The notes: generated from the letters alone by a model not told the origin. A stretch of DNA of 64,000 nucleotides from Candidatus Saccharimonadota bacterium (GCA_026395405.1 JAPLYU010000001.1:440696-504695); one strand, 5' to 3'. Shown: positions 20,928 through 30,156, numbered from the stretch's first letter. Translations and numbers: made by a program.

Positions 20928-21257
20928 ATGGCAACGATTAAACGAATTATAAAGGGTGATACTGTAAAAATCATTAGTGGATCTAATAAAGGCACTACGG
21001 GTAAAGTATTATCCGTTTTGACCAAGAAAAATGCCGTACTTGTTGAAGGAATCGGTAATATTCACCGTAAAGTTAAACCAACTCAGCAAAACCCACGCGG
21101 TGGCCACAAAGACATTCACGTACCAACACCAATTCACAAAGTTGCGTTGGTTATTGATGAAAAATCTGCTAAAACCAGCCGAGTAGGCCTAACAAAGAAT
21201 ACCGATGGCAAGAAAACACGTGTTGCTCGTCAACATAATAACAAGGAGATAAAGTAA
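20928..21257 (+). CDS. rplX: 50S ribosomal protein L24
   Basis: Assembly-initiating KOW-domain protein, 109 residues. The KOW motif is KGDTVKIISGSNKGTTGKV (about 9-27), followed by KKNAVLVEGIGNIHRKVKPTQ. It has none of the four Cys found in zinc-binding L24 homologues. It overlaps rplE by one base. Confidence 0.95.
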   Translation: MATIKRIIKGDTVKIISGSNKGTTGKVLSVLTKKNAVLVEGIGNIHRKVKPTQQNPRGGHKDIHVPTPIHKVALVIDEKSAKTSRVGLTKNTDGKKTRVARQHNNKEIK

Positions 21258-21841
21258 TGGTAAAATCTACCCTAACTTCAACAGCTCCTCGCCTGAAAGC
21301 CTTGTACAAAGACATAATTGTCAAGGAACTACAAGCCGAACTAAACCTTAAAAACGTTCATCAAGTTCCAAAACTTGAAAAGATTGTAGTAAGCGTAGGA
21401 ACTGGAAAAAACAAAGACGACAAGCATTACTATGAGGTCGTAAACAATACGCTAACCAAGATTACCGGCCAACACCCAATCGACCGCATGGCTAAAAAAT
21501 CAATCGCAACCTTCAAGATACGCGCAGGATTAAACCGCGTTGGTATCAGTGTTGTCCTGCGAGGCGCACGAATGTATGAATTCCTAGACAGGTTTGTCAA
21601 CGTATCTTTACCACGAACTCGTGATTTTCACGGTGTTAGGGCCAAAGCATTCGACAAATCCGGTAATTACAACTTTGGTGTAGTCGAACAGTCAATTTTC
21701 CCAGAACTAACCTTCGAAGAAACCCAGGTGTCACACGGCCTACAAATCACATTTGTGATTTCCGGTGGCGATGCCACTCTCAGTCGAGCATTACTTGAAA
21801 AGTTTGGTGTACCGTTTGAAAAACAAGGAGGCAAAAACTAA
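21257..21841 (+). CDS. rplE: 50S ribosomal protein L5
   Basis: Central protuberance protein that contacts 5S rRNA and P-site tRNA, 194 residues. Family blocks are [33 protein letters not shown] and [20 protein letters not shown]. The stop overlaps the rpsN start by one base. Confidence 0.97.
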   Translation: MVKSTLTSTAPRLKALYKDIIVKELQAELNLKNVHQVPKLEKIVVSVGTGKNKDDKHYYEVVNNTLTKITGQHPIDRMAKKSIATFKIRAGLNRVGISVVLRGARMYEFLDRFVNVSLPRTRDFHGVRAKAFDKSGNYNFGVVEQSIFPELTFEETQVSHGLQITFVISGGDATLSRALLEKFGVPFEKQGGKN

Positions 21842-22110
21842 TGGCTAAAAAATCTTCAGTCGCAAGGGACGAAAAGCGCAAGAAAATGATCCTAAAGTTT
21901 GCCGAAAAACGAGCTGAACTAAAAGAACTAGGCGACCAAGAAGGCTTGGCAAAACTGCCACTTAACAGTTCGCCAACCCGTTGGAAAAACCGCGACGTAC
22001 TAGAGGGCAGACCACACGCCTATATGCGCCGATTCGGATTAAATCGTATTAACTTCCGTGAAAAAGCCAGTAAAGGCGAAATTCCCGGTATAACAAAGAG
22101 TAGCTGGTAG
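21841..22110 (+). CDS. rpsN: 30S ribosomal protein S14, zinc-free long form
   Basis: S14, 89 residues. It is the longer form without the CxxC...CxxC zinc ribbon found in the short form; the protein has no cysteine. The C-terminal block [33 protein letters not shown] is typical. It sits in the conserved spc position between L5 and S8. Confidence 0.95.
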   Translation: MAKKSSVARDEKRKKMILKFAEKRAELKELGDQEGLAKLPLNSSPTRWKNRDVLEGRPHAYMRRFGLNRINFREKASKGEIPGITKSSW

Positions 22111-22124
22111 GAAAGGAATAAAAT

Positions 22125-22526
22125 ATGTCATTACAATCAACTGACCCAATCGCCGACCTGCTAACTCGCATCCGAAATGCGGTTATGGTAGGTAAAAACG
22201 AGATACGTGTTCCTTCCAGCAAGCTGAAAGTTACTGTTGCAAAGGAGCTTAAGAAAGCTAATTATTTAAGTGAAGTAAAGGTTGAGTCCACTAAACCGCG
22301 CGATACGCTGGTTATAACAATTAACCAACCAGGCGAAAACCCAACAATCACAGAACTTACCAGGCTTTCTAAACCAGGCCGACGTGTTTACGCCAGTGCT
22401 GCTGACATCCCCCGAGTCAAAAATGGCCGTGGAATGGTTCTAGTCAGCACCAGCAAGGGTGTTATGCCAGGTCATACCGCAGTTAAACAACGCCTAGGTG
22501 GCGAATTACTACTAAAGATTTATTAA
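22125..22526 (+). CDS. rpsH: 30S ribosomal protein S8
   Basis: 16S central-domain protein and, in many bacteria, the translational repressor of the spc operon, 133 residues. TDPIADLLTRIRNAVMVGK and the C-terminal GRGMVLVSTSKGVMPGHTA are diagnostic. GGAAAGGAAT precedes the start. Confidence 0.97.
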   Translation: MSLQSTDPIADLLTRIRNAVMVGKNEIRVPSSKLKVTVAKELKKANYLSEVKVESTKPRDTLVITINQPGENPTITELTRLSKPGRRVYASAADIPRVKNGRGMVLVSTSKGVMPGHTAVKQRLGGELLLKIY

Positions 22527-22550
22527 GGATATTAAGAAAAAGGATTGAAT

Positions 22551-23084
22551 ATGAGTCGAATCGGAAAACTACCAATTGACATCCCAGCCGGTGTGACAAT
22601 CACGGTTGACTCAGATATTGTCACTGTAAAAGGGCCAAAAGGCGAACTTACCGTACCACATCTGAGCGACGTAACTGTAACACTACAGGAAAATCAAGCA
22701 ATTGTAACGCGCAAGGACGACGAAAAAATCGCCAAGGCGCAACACGGTTTGCAAAGAGCACTACTGAACAATGCTGTTGTCGGTGTAACTAAGGGATACG
22801 AAAAGAAACTAGAGGTAAATGGTGTTGGCTTTCGCGTTAGCGGCGGTGGCAGCGAAATTGAAATGTTACTAGGTTTTTCTCACCCTGTTAAATACAAAGC
22901 GCCCGAGGGCATTTTACTGACCGTAGAAAAGATGAATATCATCGTTTCAGGTATCAGTAAACAAGCCGTCGGTCAAGCTGCTGCTGAAATTAGAAAAATT
23001 AAAAAACCTGAGCCATACAAGGGCAAAGGTATTAAATATAGCGATGAAGTCGTACGACGCAAGGCTGGAAAGGCTGGAAAATAA
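22551..23084 (+). CDS. rplF: 50S ribosomal protein L6
   Basis: Factor-binding-region protein, 177 residues. The start is ATG 22551 (MSRIGKLPIDIP), preceded by AAAAAGG; a TTG two codons upstream is less likely. The C-terminal EIRKIKKPEPYKGKGIKYSDEVVRRKAGK is the classical 23S-binding block. Confidence 0.97.
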   Translation: MSRIGKLPIDIPAGVTITVDSDIVTVKGPKGELTVPHLSDVTVTLQENQAIVTRKDDEKIAKAQHGLQRALLNNAVVGVTKGYEKKLEVNGVGFRVSGGGSEIEMLLGFSHPVKYKAPEGILLTVEKMNIIVSGISKQAVGQAAAEIRKIKKPEPYKGKGIKYSDEVVRRKAGKAGK

Positions 23085-23437
23085 TGAGTAATCTGGATAA
23101 GAAGACATTAAATAAAGGTCTTCGAAAAGGCCGAGTCCGATCAAAGATATCTGGGACAGCGCAGCGACCCCGCTTGACGGTCTCAATTAGCAACATGCAT
23201 ATCACTGTGCAATTAATTGATGACGTAAAACAACATACTCTTGCATCCAGCTCGACCGTTGGCAGCAAAATTACCGGTACAACTACAGAAAAAGCCGAGC
23301 AAATCGGTATTGATATTGCTAAAAAGGCTAAAAAAGCCAAGATTGAAACAGTTGTATTTGATAGAAATGGTCATAAATATGCTAAAAGATTACGTGCCCT
23401 GGCAGATGCCGCACGTAAGGAAGGACTAAGGTTTTAA
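23084..23437 (+). CDS. rplR: 50S ribosomal protein L18
   Basis: 5S rRNA-binding protein, 117 residues. GTAQRPRLTVSISNMHITVQLIDD and the end block FDRNGHKYAKRLRALADAARKEGLRF identify it. It overlaps rplF by one base and is followed two bases later by rpsE. Confidence 0.96.
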   Translation: MSNLDKKTLNKGLRKGRVRSKISGTAQRPRLTVSISNMHITVQLIDDVKQHTLASSSTVGSKITGTTTEKAEQIGIDIAKKAKKAKIETVVFDRNGHKYAKRLRALADAARKEGLRF

Positions 23438-23439
23438 TT

Positions 23440-24057
23440 ATGGCCGAAACAGCCCCAAGACCACAGACAAACACACGCGGTCCCCGACAAGGCGGACGAC
23501 GTGATGCACCGGCTGAACCCAAAGAATATCAGGAACTAGTAATTAATATTGATCGTGTTGCCCGCGTAGTAAAAGGTGGACGACGTTTTCGATTCAAGGC
23601 GCTAGTTGTCGTAGGAAATGATAAGAACAAAGTCGGAATCGGAGTTGCAAAAGGCGCCGACGTTCAGGCAGCAATAGCCAAAGCAACCGACGTTGCCAAG
23701 AAACACATTATTAATATTGCAATTGAAAAAGACACAATTCCGCACGACTGCGAAATCCAATATTCTGGCGCTCGCGTCATGATGAAACCGGCTTCACCTG
23801 GTACCGGCATAATTGCCGGCGGTGTAGTACGTTCGATTATCGGAGTTACTGGAATTCGTGACGTTTTGACTAAATCACTTGGGTCAACCAATAAAGTTAA
23901 TATTGCGTATGCAACAATCGAAGCTCTACGAAACCAAGTTCCAAAGAGTGAATGGCTAAATGCAAAACCAGTAAAACCCGTTGTTGCTAAAACAGTTGAA
24001 AAAACACCTGCCGTAAAGAAAGTTGCCGATAAGGAGAAAACAAATGACAAAGTATAA
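23440..24057 (+). CDS. rpsE: 30S ribosomal protein S5
   Basis: Decoding-fidelity protein, 205 residues. A basic N-terminal arm of about 30 residues precedes VARVVKGGRRFRFKALVVVGN, the double-stranded RNA-binding part. The S5 fold continues with KPASPGTGIIAGGVVRSIIGVTGI. A Lys/Val-rich C-terminal tail of about 45 residues is extra. Its end overlaps rplO by 14 bases, and no rpmD (L30) lies between, unlike the usual spc order. Confidence 0.96.
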   Translation: MAETAPRPQTNTRGPRQGGRRDAPAEPKEYQELVINIDRVARVVKGGRRFRFKALVVVGNDKNKVGIGVAKGADVQAAIAKATDVAKKHIINIAIEKDTIPHDCEIQYSGARVMMKPASPGTGIIAGGVVRSIIGVTGIRDVLTKSLGSTNKVNIAYATIEALRNQVPKSEWLNAKPVKPVVAKTVEKTPAVKKVADKEKTNDKV

Positions 24058-24526
24058 CGAACTAAAGGTATCTACTAACAAAGGCCCAAAACGGGTTGGG
24101 CGTGGTATTTCTGCCGGTCAAGGCATGACTGCTGGTCGTGGTACTAAGGGTCAAAACTCTCGTACTGGCAAAAAACAAGGACCAAACTTCGCTGGTGGCT
24201 CACGAACGCTTGTTACCGCTATTCCAAAAGCTCGTGGATTTAAGTCACTACGAACTCCGGCTCAGGTTGTTTATCTGGACCACTTGAACGCATTCAAGGG
24301 CAAAGTCGCAAATAACGAAACACTATTTGCTGCGGGCTATATTTCATCTCCACATCAATCAGTTAAAGTGATTAAACGTGGTGAACTTACCGAAAAGATT
24401 ACGTTGCAAGTATCGGGTGCTAGTAAAAGTGTCCGTGAAGCAGTTGAAAAGGCTGGTGGCACATTTGTAAAGACTGCTGTACCATTGAAAGAAAGCACGA
24501 AAAAGACCGAAAAATCCAGTAAATAA
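24044..24526 (+). CDS. rplO: 50S ribosomal protein L15
   Basis: L15, 160 residues. The N-terminal glycine-rich tail KRVGRGISAGQGMTAGRGTKGQNSRTG is typical. ATG 24044 is chosen over an upstream start because AAGGAG lies at 24031-24036 and the L15 N-terminus begins there. The reading frame overlaps the end of rpsE by 14 bases, which suggests tight translational coupling where rpmD would normally be. Confidence 0.94.
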   Translation: MTKYNELKVSTNKGPKRVGRGISAGQGMTAGRGTKGQNSRTGKKQGPNFAGGSRTLVTAIPKARGFKSLRTPAQVVYLDHLNAFKGKVANNETLFAAGYISSPHQSVKVIKRGELTEKITLQVSGASKSVREAVEKAGGTFVKTAVPLKESTKKTEKSSK

Positions 24527-24553
24527 TGTAAATTATAGGGGTAATAACGAGCA

Positions 24554-25966
24554 ATGAATTGGAAAACGATTCTAAAATCACTGAAAAACCGCGACATGTT
24601 AAAGCGTGTCCTGATTTTGTTGGGCATTATAGTTGCTTATCGTTTGTTGGCTCATATTCCTGTTCCATTGGCAGAGCCGACCCAACTTAAAGAGGTAATT
24701 AACAGCCTACTTAGTAAATCCGACTTTGGTGGATTTTTGAATCTGCTGACCGGTGGAGCGCTTACGAGCTTTTCAATTATTCTAGTCGGAATGAGCCCTT
24801 TTATTACCGCCTCAATTATCACTCAACTGCTGACCAAAGCCATTCCAAAACTTGAAGAACTTCACAAAGACGGCGAATCCGGACGACGTAAAATCAACCA
24901 ATGGACCCGTATGATTACCGTTCCGTTGGCTATTGTTCAATCTATTGCCTTTATCTTTATCTTGCGTCAAACAGTCTTAGCTGGAAACACGACAGTGCTA
25001 AACAACTCGTCGCCAATTGACTGGATAGTTGCCGTCACTGCAATGACAGCGGGTTCGGTTCTGTTGATGTGGCTGGGTGAACTTATCACTGAACAGGGTA
25101 TAGGTAACGGAATCAGCTTAATCATTTTTGCAGGTATCGTCAGTCAATTGCCAAAAACCCTGGCAACAATCAGCTCGTCGCTATTCAATACGACAAAGGG
25201 TTCACTGCACGTTTTCAATTGGTTCACCATCCCTGTTAACCCAGTGTCATTTTGGATAGCAATAGGACTAACGGTAGCGTCACTAATTGTATTGTACTTA
25301 TTGGTCAAAATTAACGAAGCCCAGCGCGTGATTACGATAAATTACGCTAAACGGGTACAGGGAAACAGTAGCTACGGAGGCATTAAAAGTATATTACCGG
25401 TCAAGCTGATTTCAGCTAATGTTATACCTATTATCTTTGCCGTATCATTCCTGTCGCTACCAGCCTTTCTGGGTCAAATATTAAAAGCAACCGGAAACCC
25501 GGCATTTGCACAGCTAGCAAACAACTTGATTGCCTGGTTCCAAGCGCCAAGTCCGGGTACTTTTACGGGCTCGACATTGCAGGCCCTAATTTATCCAACC
25601 GTATATTTTCTTCTAGTTATAGCATTTACATACTTCTATACAGGAATCGTTTTCAACTCAAACGAAATAGCTGAAAATCTGCAGAAACAGGGTGGTTTTA
25701 TCGAAGGAATTCGACCGGGTAAGCAGACGGAAGACTATCTTACACGTACTGTTAACAGGCTGACACTGTTCGGTTCATTAGCGCTTGGAACAATTGCAGT
25801 ACTTCCATTCTTTGGTCAGTATTTGATGTACGCCTTTGCTGGAGTCACCGGAAGTAATCTGTCAATTGGCGGTACCGGACTGTTAATCGTCGTTTCCGTT
25901 GCACTTGAGTCACTGCGTCAAATCAACTCCCGCGCACTAATGGTCACATACGACGACTACAAGTAG
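24554..25966 (+). CDS. secY: Preprotein translocase subunit SecY
   Basis: Channel-forming subunit of the Sec translocon in the inner membrane, 470 residues with about ten membrane helices. The plug and helix-2 region GGALTSFSIILVGMSPFITASIITQLLTKAIPKLEEL (about 71-107) and the C-terminal ENLQKQGGFIEGIRPGKQTEDYL loop are family signatures. The gene follows rplO as expected. adk and map, which usually follow, are absent and infA comes next behind its own promoters. Confidence 0.97.
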   Translation: MNWKTILKSLKNRDMLKRVLILLGIIVAYRLLAHIPVPLAEPTQLKEVINSLLSKSDFGGFLNLLTGGALTSFSIILVGMSPFITASIITQLLTKAIPKLEELHKDGESGRRKINQWTRMITVPLAIVQSIAFIFILRQTVLAGNTTVLNNSSPIDWIVAVTAMTAGSVLLMWLGELITEQGIGNGISLIIFAGIVSQLPKTLATISSSLFNTTKGSLHVFNWFTIPVNPVSFWIAIGLTVASLIVLYLLVKINEAQRVITINYAKRVQGNSSYGGIKSILPVKLISANVIPIIFAVSFLSLPAFLGQILKATGNPAFAQLANNLIAWFQAPSPGTFTGSTLQALIYPTVYFLLVIAFTYFYTGIVFNSNEIAENLQKQGGFIEGIRPGKQTEDYLTRTVNRLTLFGSLALGTIAVLPFFGQYLMYAFAGVTGSNLSIGGTGLLIVVSVALESLRQINSRALMVTYDDYK

Positions 25967-25990
25967 CAACCTTTGTTGATTATTTCGAAT

Positions 25991-26019
25991 TTGACATACA
26001 ATAAAAGCTCAAATATAAT
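25991..26019 (+). promoter_or_regulatory. Consensus promoter upstream of infA (distal)
   Basis: TTGACA at 25991-25996 and TATAAT at 26014-26019 with exactly 17 bases between: a perfect consensus promoter, the best I see in the window. Confidence 0.75.
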
Positions 26020-26079
26020 GGAATTACGCATAAAGCGCGGGTACACAGTACACGAGCAATACTTTTTATTGATTATCTC

Positions 26080-26108
26080 TTTACGTCTGTTGACTTTTGG
26101 TGTATAAT
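26080..26108 (+). promoter_or_regulatory. Second promoter upstream of infA (proximal)
   Basis: TTTACG at 26080-26085 and TATAAT at 26103-26108, spacer 17. The infA ATG is 15 bases after the -10 box, giving a leader of only about eight bases. Confidence 0.6.
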
Positions 26109-26123
26109 TACGAGCTGTAACTT

Positions 26124-26348
26124 ATGACAAGTCAAAAGGAAGTAATCAAATTGCAAGGGAAGGTGGTGGAATCACTGCCTAACACTCAATTTAAGGTTGA
26201 ACTTGAGAATGGTCATAGTATAATTGCCCACATTTCAGGTAAAATGCGCAAACATTATATCCGACTTGTGCCGGGCGATAAAGTGGAAGTCGAGTTGACT
26301 CCTTACGATCTTAGTAAGGGAAGAATCACTTTCCGCTTAAAAGATTAA
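26124..26348 (+). CDS. infA: Translation initiation factor IF-1
   Basis: OB-fold factor that occupies the A site during initiation, 74 residues. [23 protein letters not shown] and [35 protein letters not shown] are diagnostic. No Shine-Dalgarno sequence precedes the ATG, and the proximal promoter leaves almost no leader. It heads the infA-rpmJ-rpsM-rpsK-rpsD-rpoA-rplQ operon. Confidence 0.96.
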   Translation: MTSQKEVIKLQGKVVESLPNTQFKVELENGHSIIAHISGKMRKHYIRLVPGDKVEVELTPYDLSKGRITFRLKD

Positions 26349-26378
26349 ATTTAATGGCAGCAGGAGTTTTGAAATCGC

Positions 26379-26495
26379 ATGAAAGTTCGTGCTAGCGTCA
26401 AAAAAATCAGTCCCGATGACAAATTAGTCCGTCGTAAAGGCATACTAAGGATCATCAACAAGAAAAAACCTAAGAACAAGCAAAGGCAGGGTTAA
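26379..26495 (+). CDS. rpmJ: 50S ribosomal protein L36, zinc-free form
   Basis: 38 residues: [10 protein letters not shown] at the start and PKNKQRQG at the end match L36. The three Cys and the His that bind zinc in the common form are replaced (SPDDK and INKKKPKN segments), so this is the C-minus type. CAGGAGT at 26360-26366 precedes the start. It lies between infA and rpsM as usual. Confidence 0.93.
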   Translation: MKVRASVKKISPDDKLVRRKGILRIINKKKPKNKQRQG

Positions 26496-26497
26496 GT

Positions 26498-26884
26498 ATG
26501 GCTCGAATTGCTGGAATCACCATTCCATCAGAAAAGCAGATTGAAACCGCTTTGACGTATATTTACGGCATCGGTCCAAAATTTGCATCGTCCATCCTTG
26601 CGGCGGCGAAAATACAGCCGACCACTCGGGTGAAAGATCTCACCGAGGCTGAAGAACAACGATTACGTGAAGTAATCGATACAAATTATACCGTAGAGGG
26701 TGATTTGCAGCGTCTGGTAACAAATAATATTAAACGCTTAAAAGACATCAATTCATACCGTGGTTTGCGTCACAAAAATGGACTTCCGGTCCATGGACAA
26801 CGAACTCGAACAAATGCTAAGACTCGCAAGGGTAAAGGTATTGCTGTTGGTGGAACTCAAAAGAAAGCAGCGTCCAAGACGTAG
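26498..26884 (+). CDS. rpsM: 30S ribosomal protein S13
   Basis: Head protein contacting the 50S subunit and P-site tRNA, 128 residues. [26 protein letters not shown] and the C-terminal [25 protein letters not shown] are diagnostic. Confidence 0.97.
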   Translation: MARIAGITIPSEKQIETALTYIYGIGPKFASSILAAAKIQPTTRVKDLTEAEEQRLREVIDTNYTVEGDLQRLVTNNIKRLKDINSYRGLRHKNGLPVHGQRTRTNAKTRKGKGIAVGGTQKKAASKT

Positions 26885-26898
26885 AAAGGAATTAGATT

Positions 26899-27288
26899 AT
26901 GGCAGAAGCAAAATCAACCAAGAAAAAGCAACGCCGATCAGTTCCAGCTGGTCAGTTTCACATTCAAGCAACGTTTAATAACACTATCGTAACTTTTTCA
27001 GACAAATCAGGTAACGCCTTGGCGGCATCAAGCGCCGGTGCGACTGGTTTCCGTGGCAGTAAAAAGGGCACTGCATATGCAGCCCAGATTGCAGCTGAAC
27101 AAGTTGCAGAAAAAGCCAAGACTCAATTTGGTGCTAAAACAGCTGATGTTTTCGTCAAAGGCGTAGGCCTAGGACGAGAAGCAGCCATCAGAGCGCTAAG
27201 TAGTTATGAAATTTCAGTCGACAGCATCAAAGACGTAACTGGTGTTCCACACGGTGGTGTGCGACCACGCAAAGCGAGAAGGGCATAG
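26899..27288 (+). CDS. rpsK: 30S ribosomal protein S11
   Basis: Platform protein near the E site, 129 residues. HIQATFNNTIVTFSDKSGNAL, SSAGATGFRGSKKGTAYAAQ and the end block TGVPHGGVRPRKARRA identify it. The N-terminus has a short Lys-rich extension. Confidence 0.97.
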   Translation: MAEAKSTKKKQRRSVPAGQFHIQATFNNTIVTFSDKSGNALAASSAGATGFRGSKKGTAYAAQIAAEQVAEKAKTQFGAKTADVFVKGVGLGREAAIRALSSYEISVDSIKDVTGVPHGGVRPRKARRA

Positions 27289-27291
27289 ATT

Positions 27292-27921
27292 ATGGCACGA
27301 GATACTTCCCCAATTGTTAAACAAAGCCGACGTGAAGGCTATATTATGCACCCCAAAGCTGCCAAAGTTATGGCAAAAAAGACCGGTATTCCCGGGATGC
27401 ATGCCCACGGACGTCAAGGCAAACAAAGTTTGTATTCGACTCAGCTTCGTGAAAAGCAAAAAGTCAGGCGCACTTACGGCCTGCTTGAAAAGCAATTCGC
27501 TAAATTAATGGACGAGGCCGACCGATCTCAAAATCGTGGAGGACTACTACCGGGTGAATTCCTATTGCAACTACTAGAACTACGTCTTGATAATGCAGTT
27601 TACCGCGCAGGTTTTGCAACCAGTCGACGCAGCGCCAGACAATTAGTTGGTCACGGCCACTTCCTATTAAACGGTCATCGTGTTGATATCCCTTCAATCC
27701 GTTTAAAACCCGGTGATGAACTGACCGTCCGTCCAAAAAGTACTAAATCCGGTTATTTCAGCCAAATGGATGAAATAATTAAAAACACTTATCAGGGACC
27801 TCTTGGTTGGATCAAGAGTGACCCTAAAAAACTAACTATTTCCATAACCGGCTTGCCAACGCGCGAAGAAGCCGAACCAGATATCAAAGAACAGTTAATC
27901 GTAGAGTATTACTCACGTTAA
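27292..27921 (+). CDS. rpsD: 30S ribosomal protein S4, zinc-free form
   Basis: Primary assembly protein, 209 residues. The S4 RNA-binding domain is visible as RLDNAVYRAGFATSRRSARQLVGHGHFLLNGH (about 95-126). The N-terminal region has no Cys, so it lacks the zinc knuckle of C-plus forms. In other bacteria S4 regulates this operon. Confidence 0.96.
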   Translation: MARDTSPIVKQSRREGYIMHPKAAKVMAKKTGIPGMHAHGRQGKQSLYSTQLREKQKVRRTYGLLEKQFAKLMDEADRSQNRGGLLPGEFLLQLLELRLDNAVYRAGFATSRRSARQLVGHGHFLLNGHRVDIPSIRLKPGDELTVRPKSTKSGYFSQMDEIIKNTYQGPLGWIKSDPKKLTISITGLPTREEAEPDIKEQLIVEYYSR

Positions 27922-27939
27922 GGGTAAGGAGCCTAAACA

Positions 27940-28863
27940 ATGACAAAAGTTATTTACAACCCAGCACTTGCAAATATTGACGAAATCAGCGCAACCAGCG
28001 CAACATTTGATATCGAACCGCTACATGCCGGATATGGCAACACCCTAGGCAACAGCCTACGACGTGTTCTATTATCCAGTATTCAAGGCGCAGCCGTAGT
28101 TGCCTTCCGCATCGAAGGTGCCACACATGAATTCACAACAATTCCAGGTGTGAAAGAAGATGTCATTGATATCATGCTAAATATCAAGAACGTTCGTTTC
28201 AAATCATTCAGCGACGAACCTGTCGAGCTACGCCTAGATAAAAAAGGTGCGGGTCCAGTTACTGCCGGTGATATTAAAACAACTGCCGATGTCGAACTTA
28301 TCAACCCCGAACAGATTATCTGTACGATTGATGATCCGAAAAAATCAGTTCAAATGGACTTGGTTGTTGAATCAGGCCGTGGTTACCAAACTATTGAAGA
28401 TTCAAGCACAAAGCGAGTTCATAGCGATATGATTGCCGTTGATGCGATTTTTAGCCCGGTACTGCGTGTACGCTATAAAGTTGAAAACACCCGTGTTGGC
28501 CAAGAATCAAACCTTGATAAACTCCTGGTTACTATTGAAACAGACGGTACATTGACTCCTGCAGAGGCTTTTGAAGAAGCTGCAGCTATTTTGGTCAATC
28601 AGTACACTGCTCTTGCCGGCTCAACTGTAGTTGAATTTGCCCCAGCACCAGGACAGGACAAAGAAGGTGAAAAGAACGAATTGAACACACCCGTCGAAGA
28701 ATTAAACCTGACTGCTCGAACCGCCAATGCATTGATTAACAACGAAATTCGCACGGTTCATGATCTTGTAACTTTAAGTGAACAAGATTTACGCGAACTA
28801 AAAGGTTTCGGATCAAAAGCACTAGACGAAGTTAATGAAAAATTGGCGGAATTGGAACTGTAA
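27940..28863 (+). CDS. rpoA: RNA polymerase alpha subunit
   Basis: Assembly scaffold of RNA polymerase, 307 residues. The N-terminal domain holds GYGNTLGNSLRRVLLSSIQGAAV (about 30-52), and an alpha-CTD (about 250-307) keeps the LTARTANAL block with the Arg that contacts UP-element DNA. GTAAGGAGC precedes the start. It is placed between rpsD and rplQ as in most bacteria. Confidence 0.97.
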   Translation: MTKVIYNPALANIDEISATSATFDIEPLHAGYGNTLGNSLRRVLLSSIQGAAVVAFRIEGATHEFTTIPGVKEDVIDIMLNIKNVRFKSFSDEPVELRLDKKGAGPVTAGDIKTTADVELINPEQIICTIDDPKKSVQMDLVVESGRGYQTIEDSSTKRVHSDMIAVDAIFSPVLRVRYKVENTRVGQESNLDKLLVTIETDGTLTPAEAFEEAAAILVNQYTALAGSTVVEFAPAPGQDKEGEKNELNTPVEELNLTARTANALINNEIRTVHDLVTLSEQDLRELKGFGSKALDEVNEKLAELEL

Positions 28864-28865
28864 CT

Positions 28866-29270
28866 ATGCATCGACACGGATATATTGGACGCAAATTTGG
28901 TCGCAAACGCGATGAACGACGCGCGCTTATGAAAGGCTTGGCGACAAGTTTGGTTATGCATGGCAAAATCGAAACTACACTCCCCAAAGCCAAAGAATCA
29001 GTACGTTATATTGAAAAACTCATCACCAAAGCCAAAAAAGGTGGCCTAGACAACCGACGCCGAGTAATCGCAGCTCTAAGCACGCAAGAGGCTGCAAATC
29101 GGCTATTCGACGTAATCGCTCCGCAGTTGACGGGCCGTTCAAGTGGTCATGTCCGCGTAAAACGAACTGCGCTTCGCGTAGGTGATGGTGCACAGATGGC
29201 TACAATTGCTTTTGTCGACCAAATTACTGATAAACCAGTTGAAACCAAGGCCGAGGAGGTAAAAGCGTAA
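28866..29270 (+). CDS. rplQ: 50S ribosomal protein L17
   Basis: L17, 134 residues. MHRHGYIGRKFGRKRDERRALMKGLATSLVMHGKIETTLPKAK is the highly conserved first third. The gene starts two bases after rpoA and overlaps rplM by one base. Confidence 0.96.
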   Translation: MHRHGYIGRKFGRKRDERRALMKGLATSLVMHGKIETTLPKAKESVRYIEKLITKAKKGGLDNRRRVIAALSTQEAANRLFDVIAPQLTGRSSGHVRVKRTALRVGDGAQMATIAFVDQITDKPVETKAEEVKA

Positions 29271-29710
29271 TGGTTAATGCCAAGACTTACTCACAAAAAC
29301 AAGGCGACGTCAGTCCTAAATGGATTTTAATTGACGCTTCATCAGCGCCACTTGGACGTGTCGCCGGTGTTATTGCTAAATACCTAATTGGTAAATACAA
29401 ACCAACCTACACCCCGCATATTGATAATGGCGACTATGTCGTAGTCATTAATGCCAAAGACGTCGTTGTTACTGGTAACAAAGAAATCGATAAGAAATAT
29501 TATCGTCACTCTGGTTTTCCTGGTGGGATTACCGAACGAAGTCTTGGACAAATGCGCGAGAAATTCCCAGAACGAATTATCGAAGAAGCGGTCAAAGGCA
29601 TGTTGCCCCGCAATAAACTGGCTGCACAGCGCCTAAAACGATTGCGTGTATTTGCTGATGAAAATCACGATCACACTGCTCAAACACCAACGAAAGTCGA
29701 GGTTATGTAA
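29270..29710 (+). CDS. rplM: 50S ribosomal protein L13
   Basis: Early assembly protein, 146 residues. WILIDASSAPLGRVAGVIAKYLIGKYKPTYTPHIDNGDYVVVINAKD is the family core. It is coupled to rplQ by a one-base overlap; truA, often found here, is absent. rpsI follows one base later. Confidence 0.96.
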   Translation: MVNAKTYSQKQGDVSPKWILIDASSAPLGRVAGVIAKYLIGKYKPTYTPHIDNGDYVVVINAKDVVVTGNKEIDKKYYRHSGFPGGITERSLGQMREKFPERIIEEAVKGMLPRNKLAAQRLKRLRVFADENHDHTAQTPTKVEVM

Positions 29711-29711
29711 C

Positions 29712-30107
29712 ATGGCTGAATCAAAATATCTTTATGGTCTAGGGCGACGCAAAAGCGCCACGGCTCGTGCACGCCTGTACAAAGGCAAAGGTAAAATTAC
29801 GATTAATAACAAACCAGCAGACGTTTATTTGAATAATAAATCTCATCTGGCCGAGATTACCGACCCACTAGCACTAGTAAACAAGCAACAGGATTTTGAT
29901 ATTACTGTCGTTGTTAAGGGCGGTGGTGTGTCTGGTCAAGTCGATGCAATTAAACTAGCTATTGCCAAAGCAATAACTGTTGGTTTTTCAGACTTACGTA
30001 CCGTACTTAAAAAATCTGAGTTCCTAAAACGCGACTCACGCGAAAAAGAACGAAAAAAATACGGCTTACGCAGTGCCCGCAAACGCGAACAGTTCTCAAA
30101 GCGTTAA
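29712..30107 (+). CDS. rpsI: 30S ribosomal protein S9
   Basis: S9, 131 residues, whose C-terminal tail touches P-site tRNA. YGLGRRKSATARARLYKGKGKITINNK and the ending KYGLRSARKREQFSKR are diagnostic. I take ATG 29712; a frame open upstream lies inside rplM. It is the last gene of the alpha-type run. Confidence 0.96.
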   Translation: MAESKYLYGLGRRKSATARARLYKGKGKITINNKPADVYLNNKSHLAEITDPLALVNKQQDFDITVVVKGGGVSGQVDAIKLAIAKAITVGFSDLRTVLKKSEFLKRDSREKERKKYGLRSARKREQFSKR

Positions 30108-30127
30108 TCAAATATACACGAATCATC

Positions 30128-30153
30128 ATAAGACTCTGCCTGCAGGGTCTTAT
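30128..30153 (+). terminator. Terminator after rpsI
   Basis: ATAAGACTCTGC pairs with GCAGGGTCTTAT through a ten-pair stem. The T-tract is poor (TATTAG), so termination may be partial. Confidence 0.6.
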
Positions 30154-30156
30154 TAG

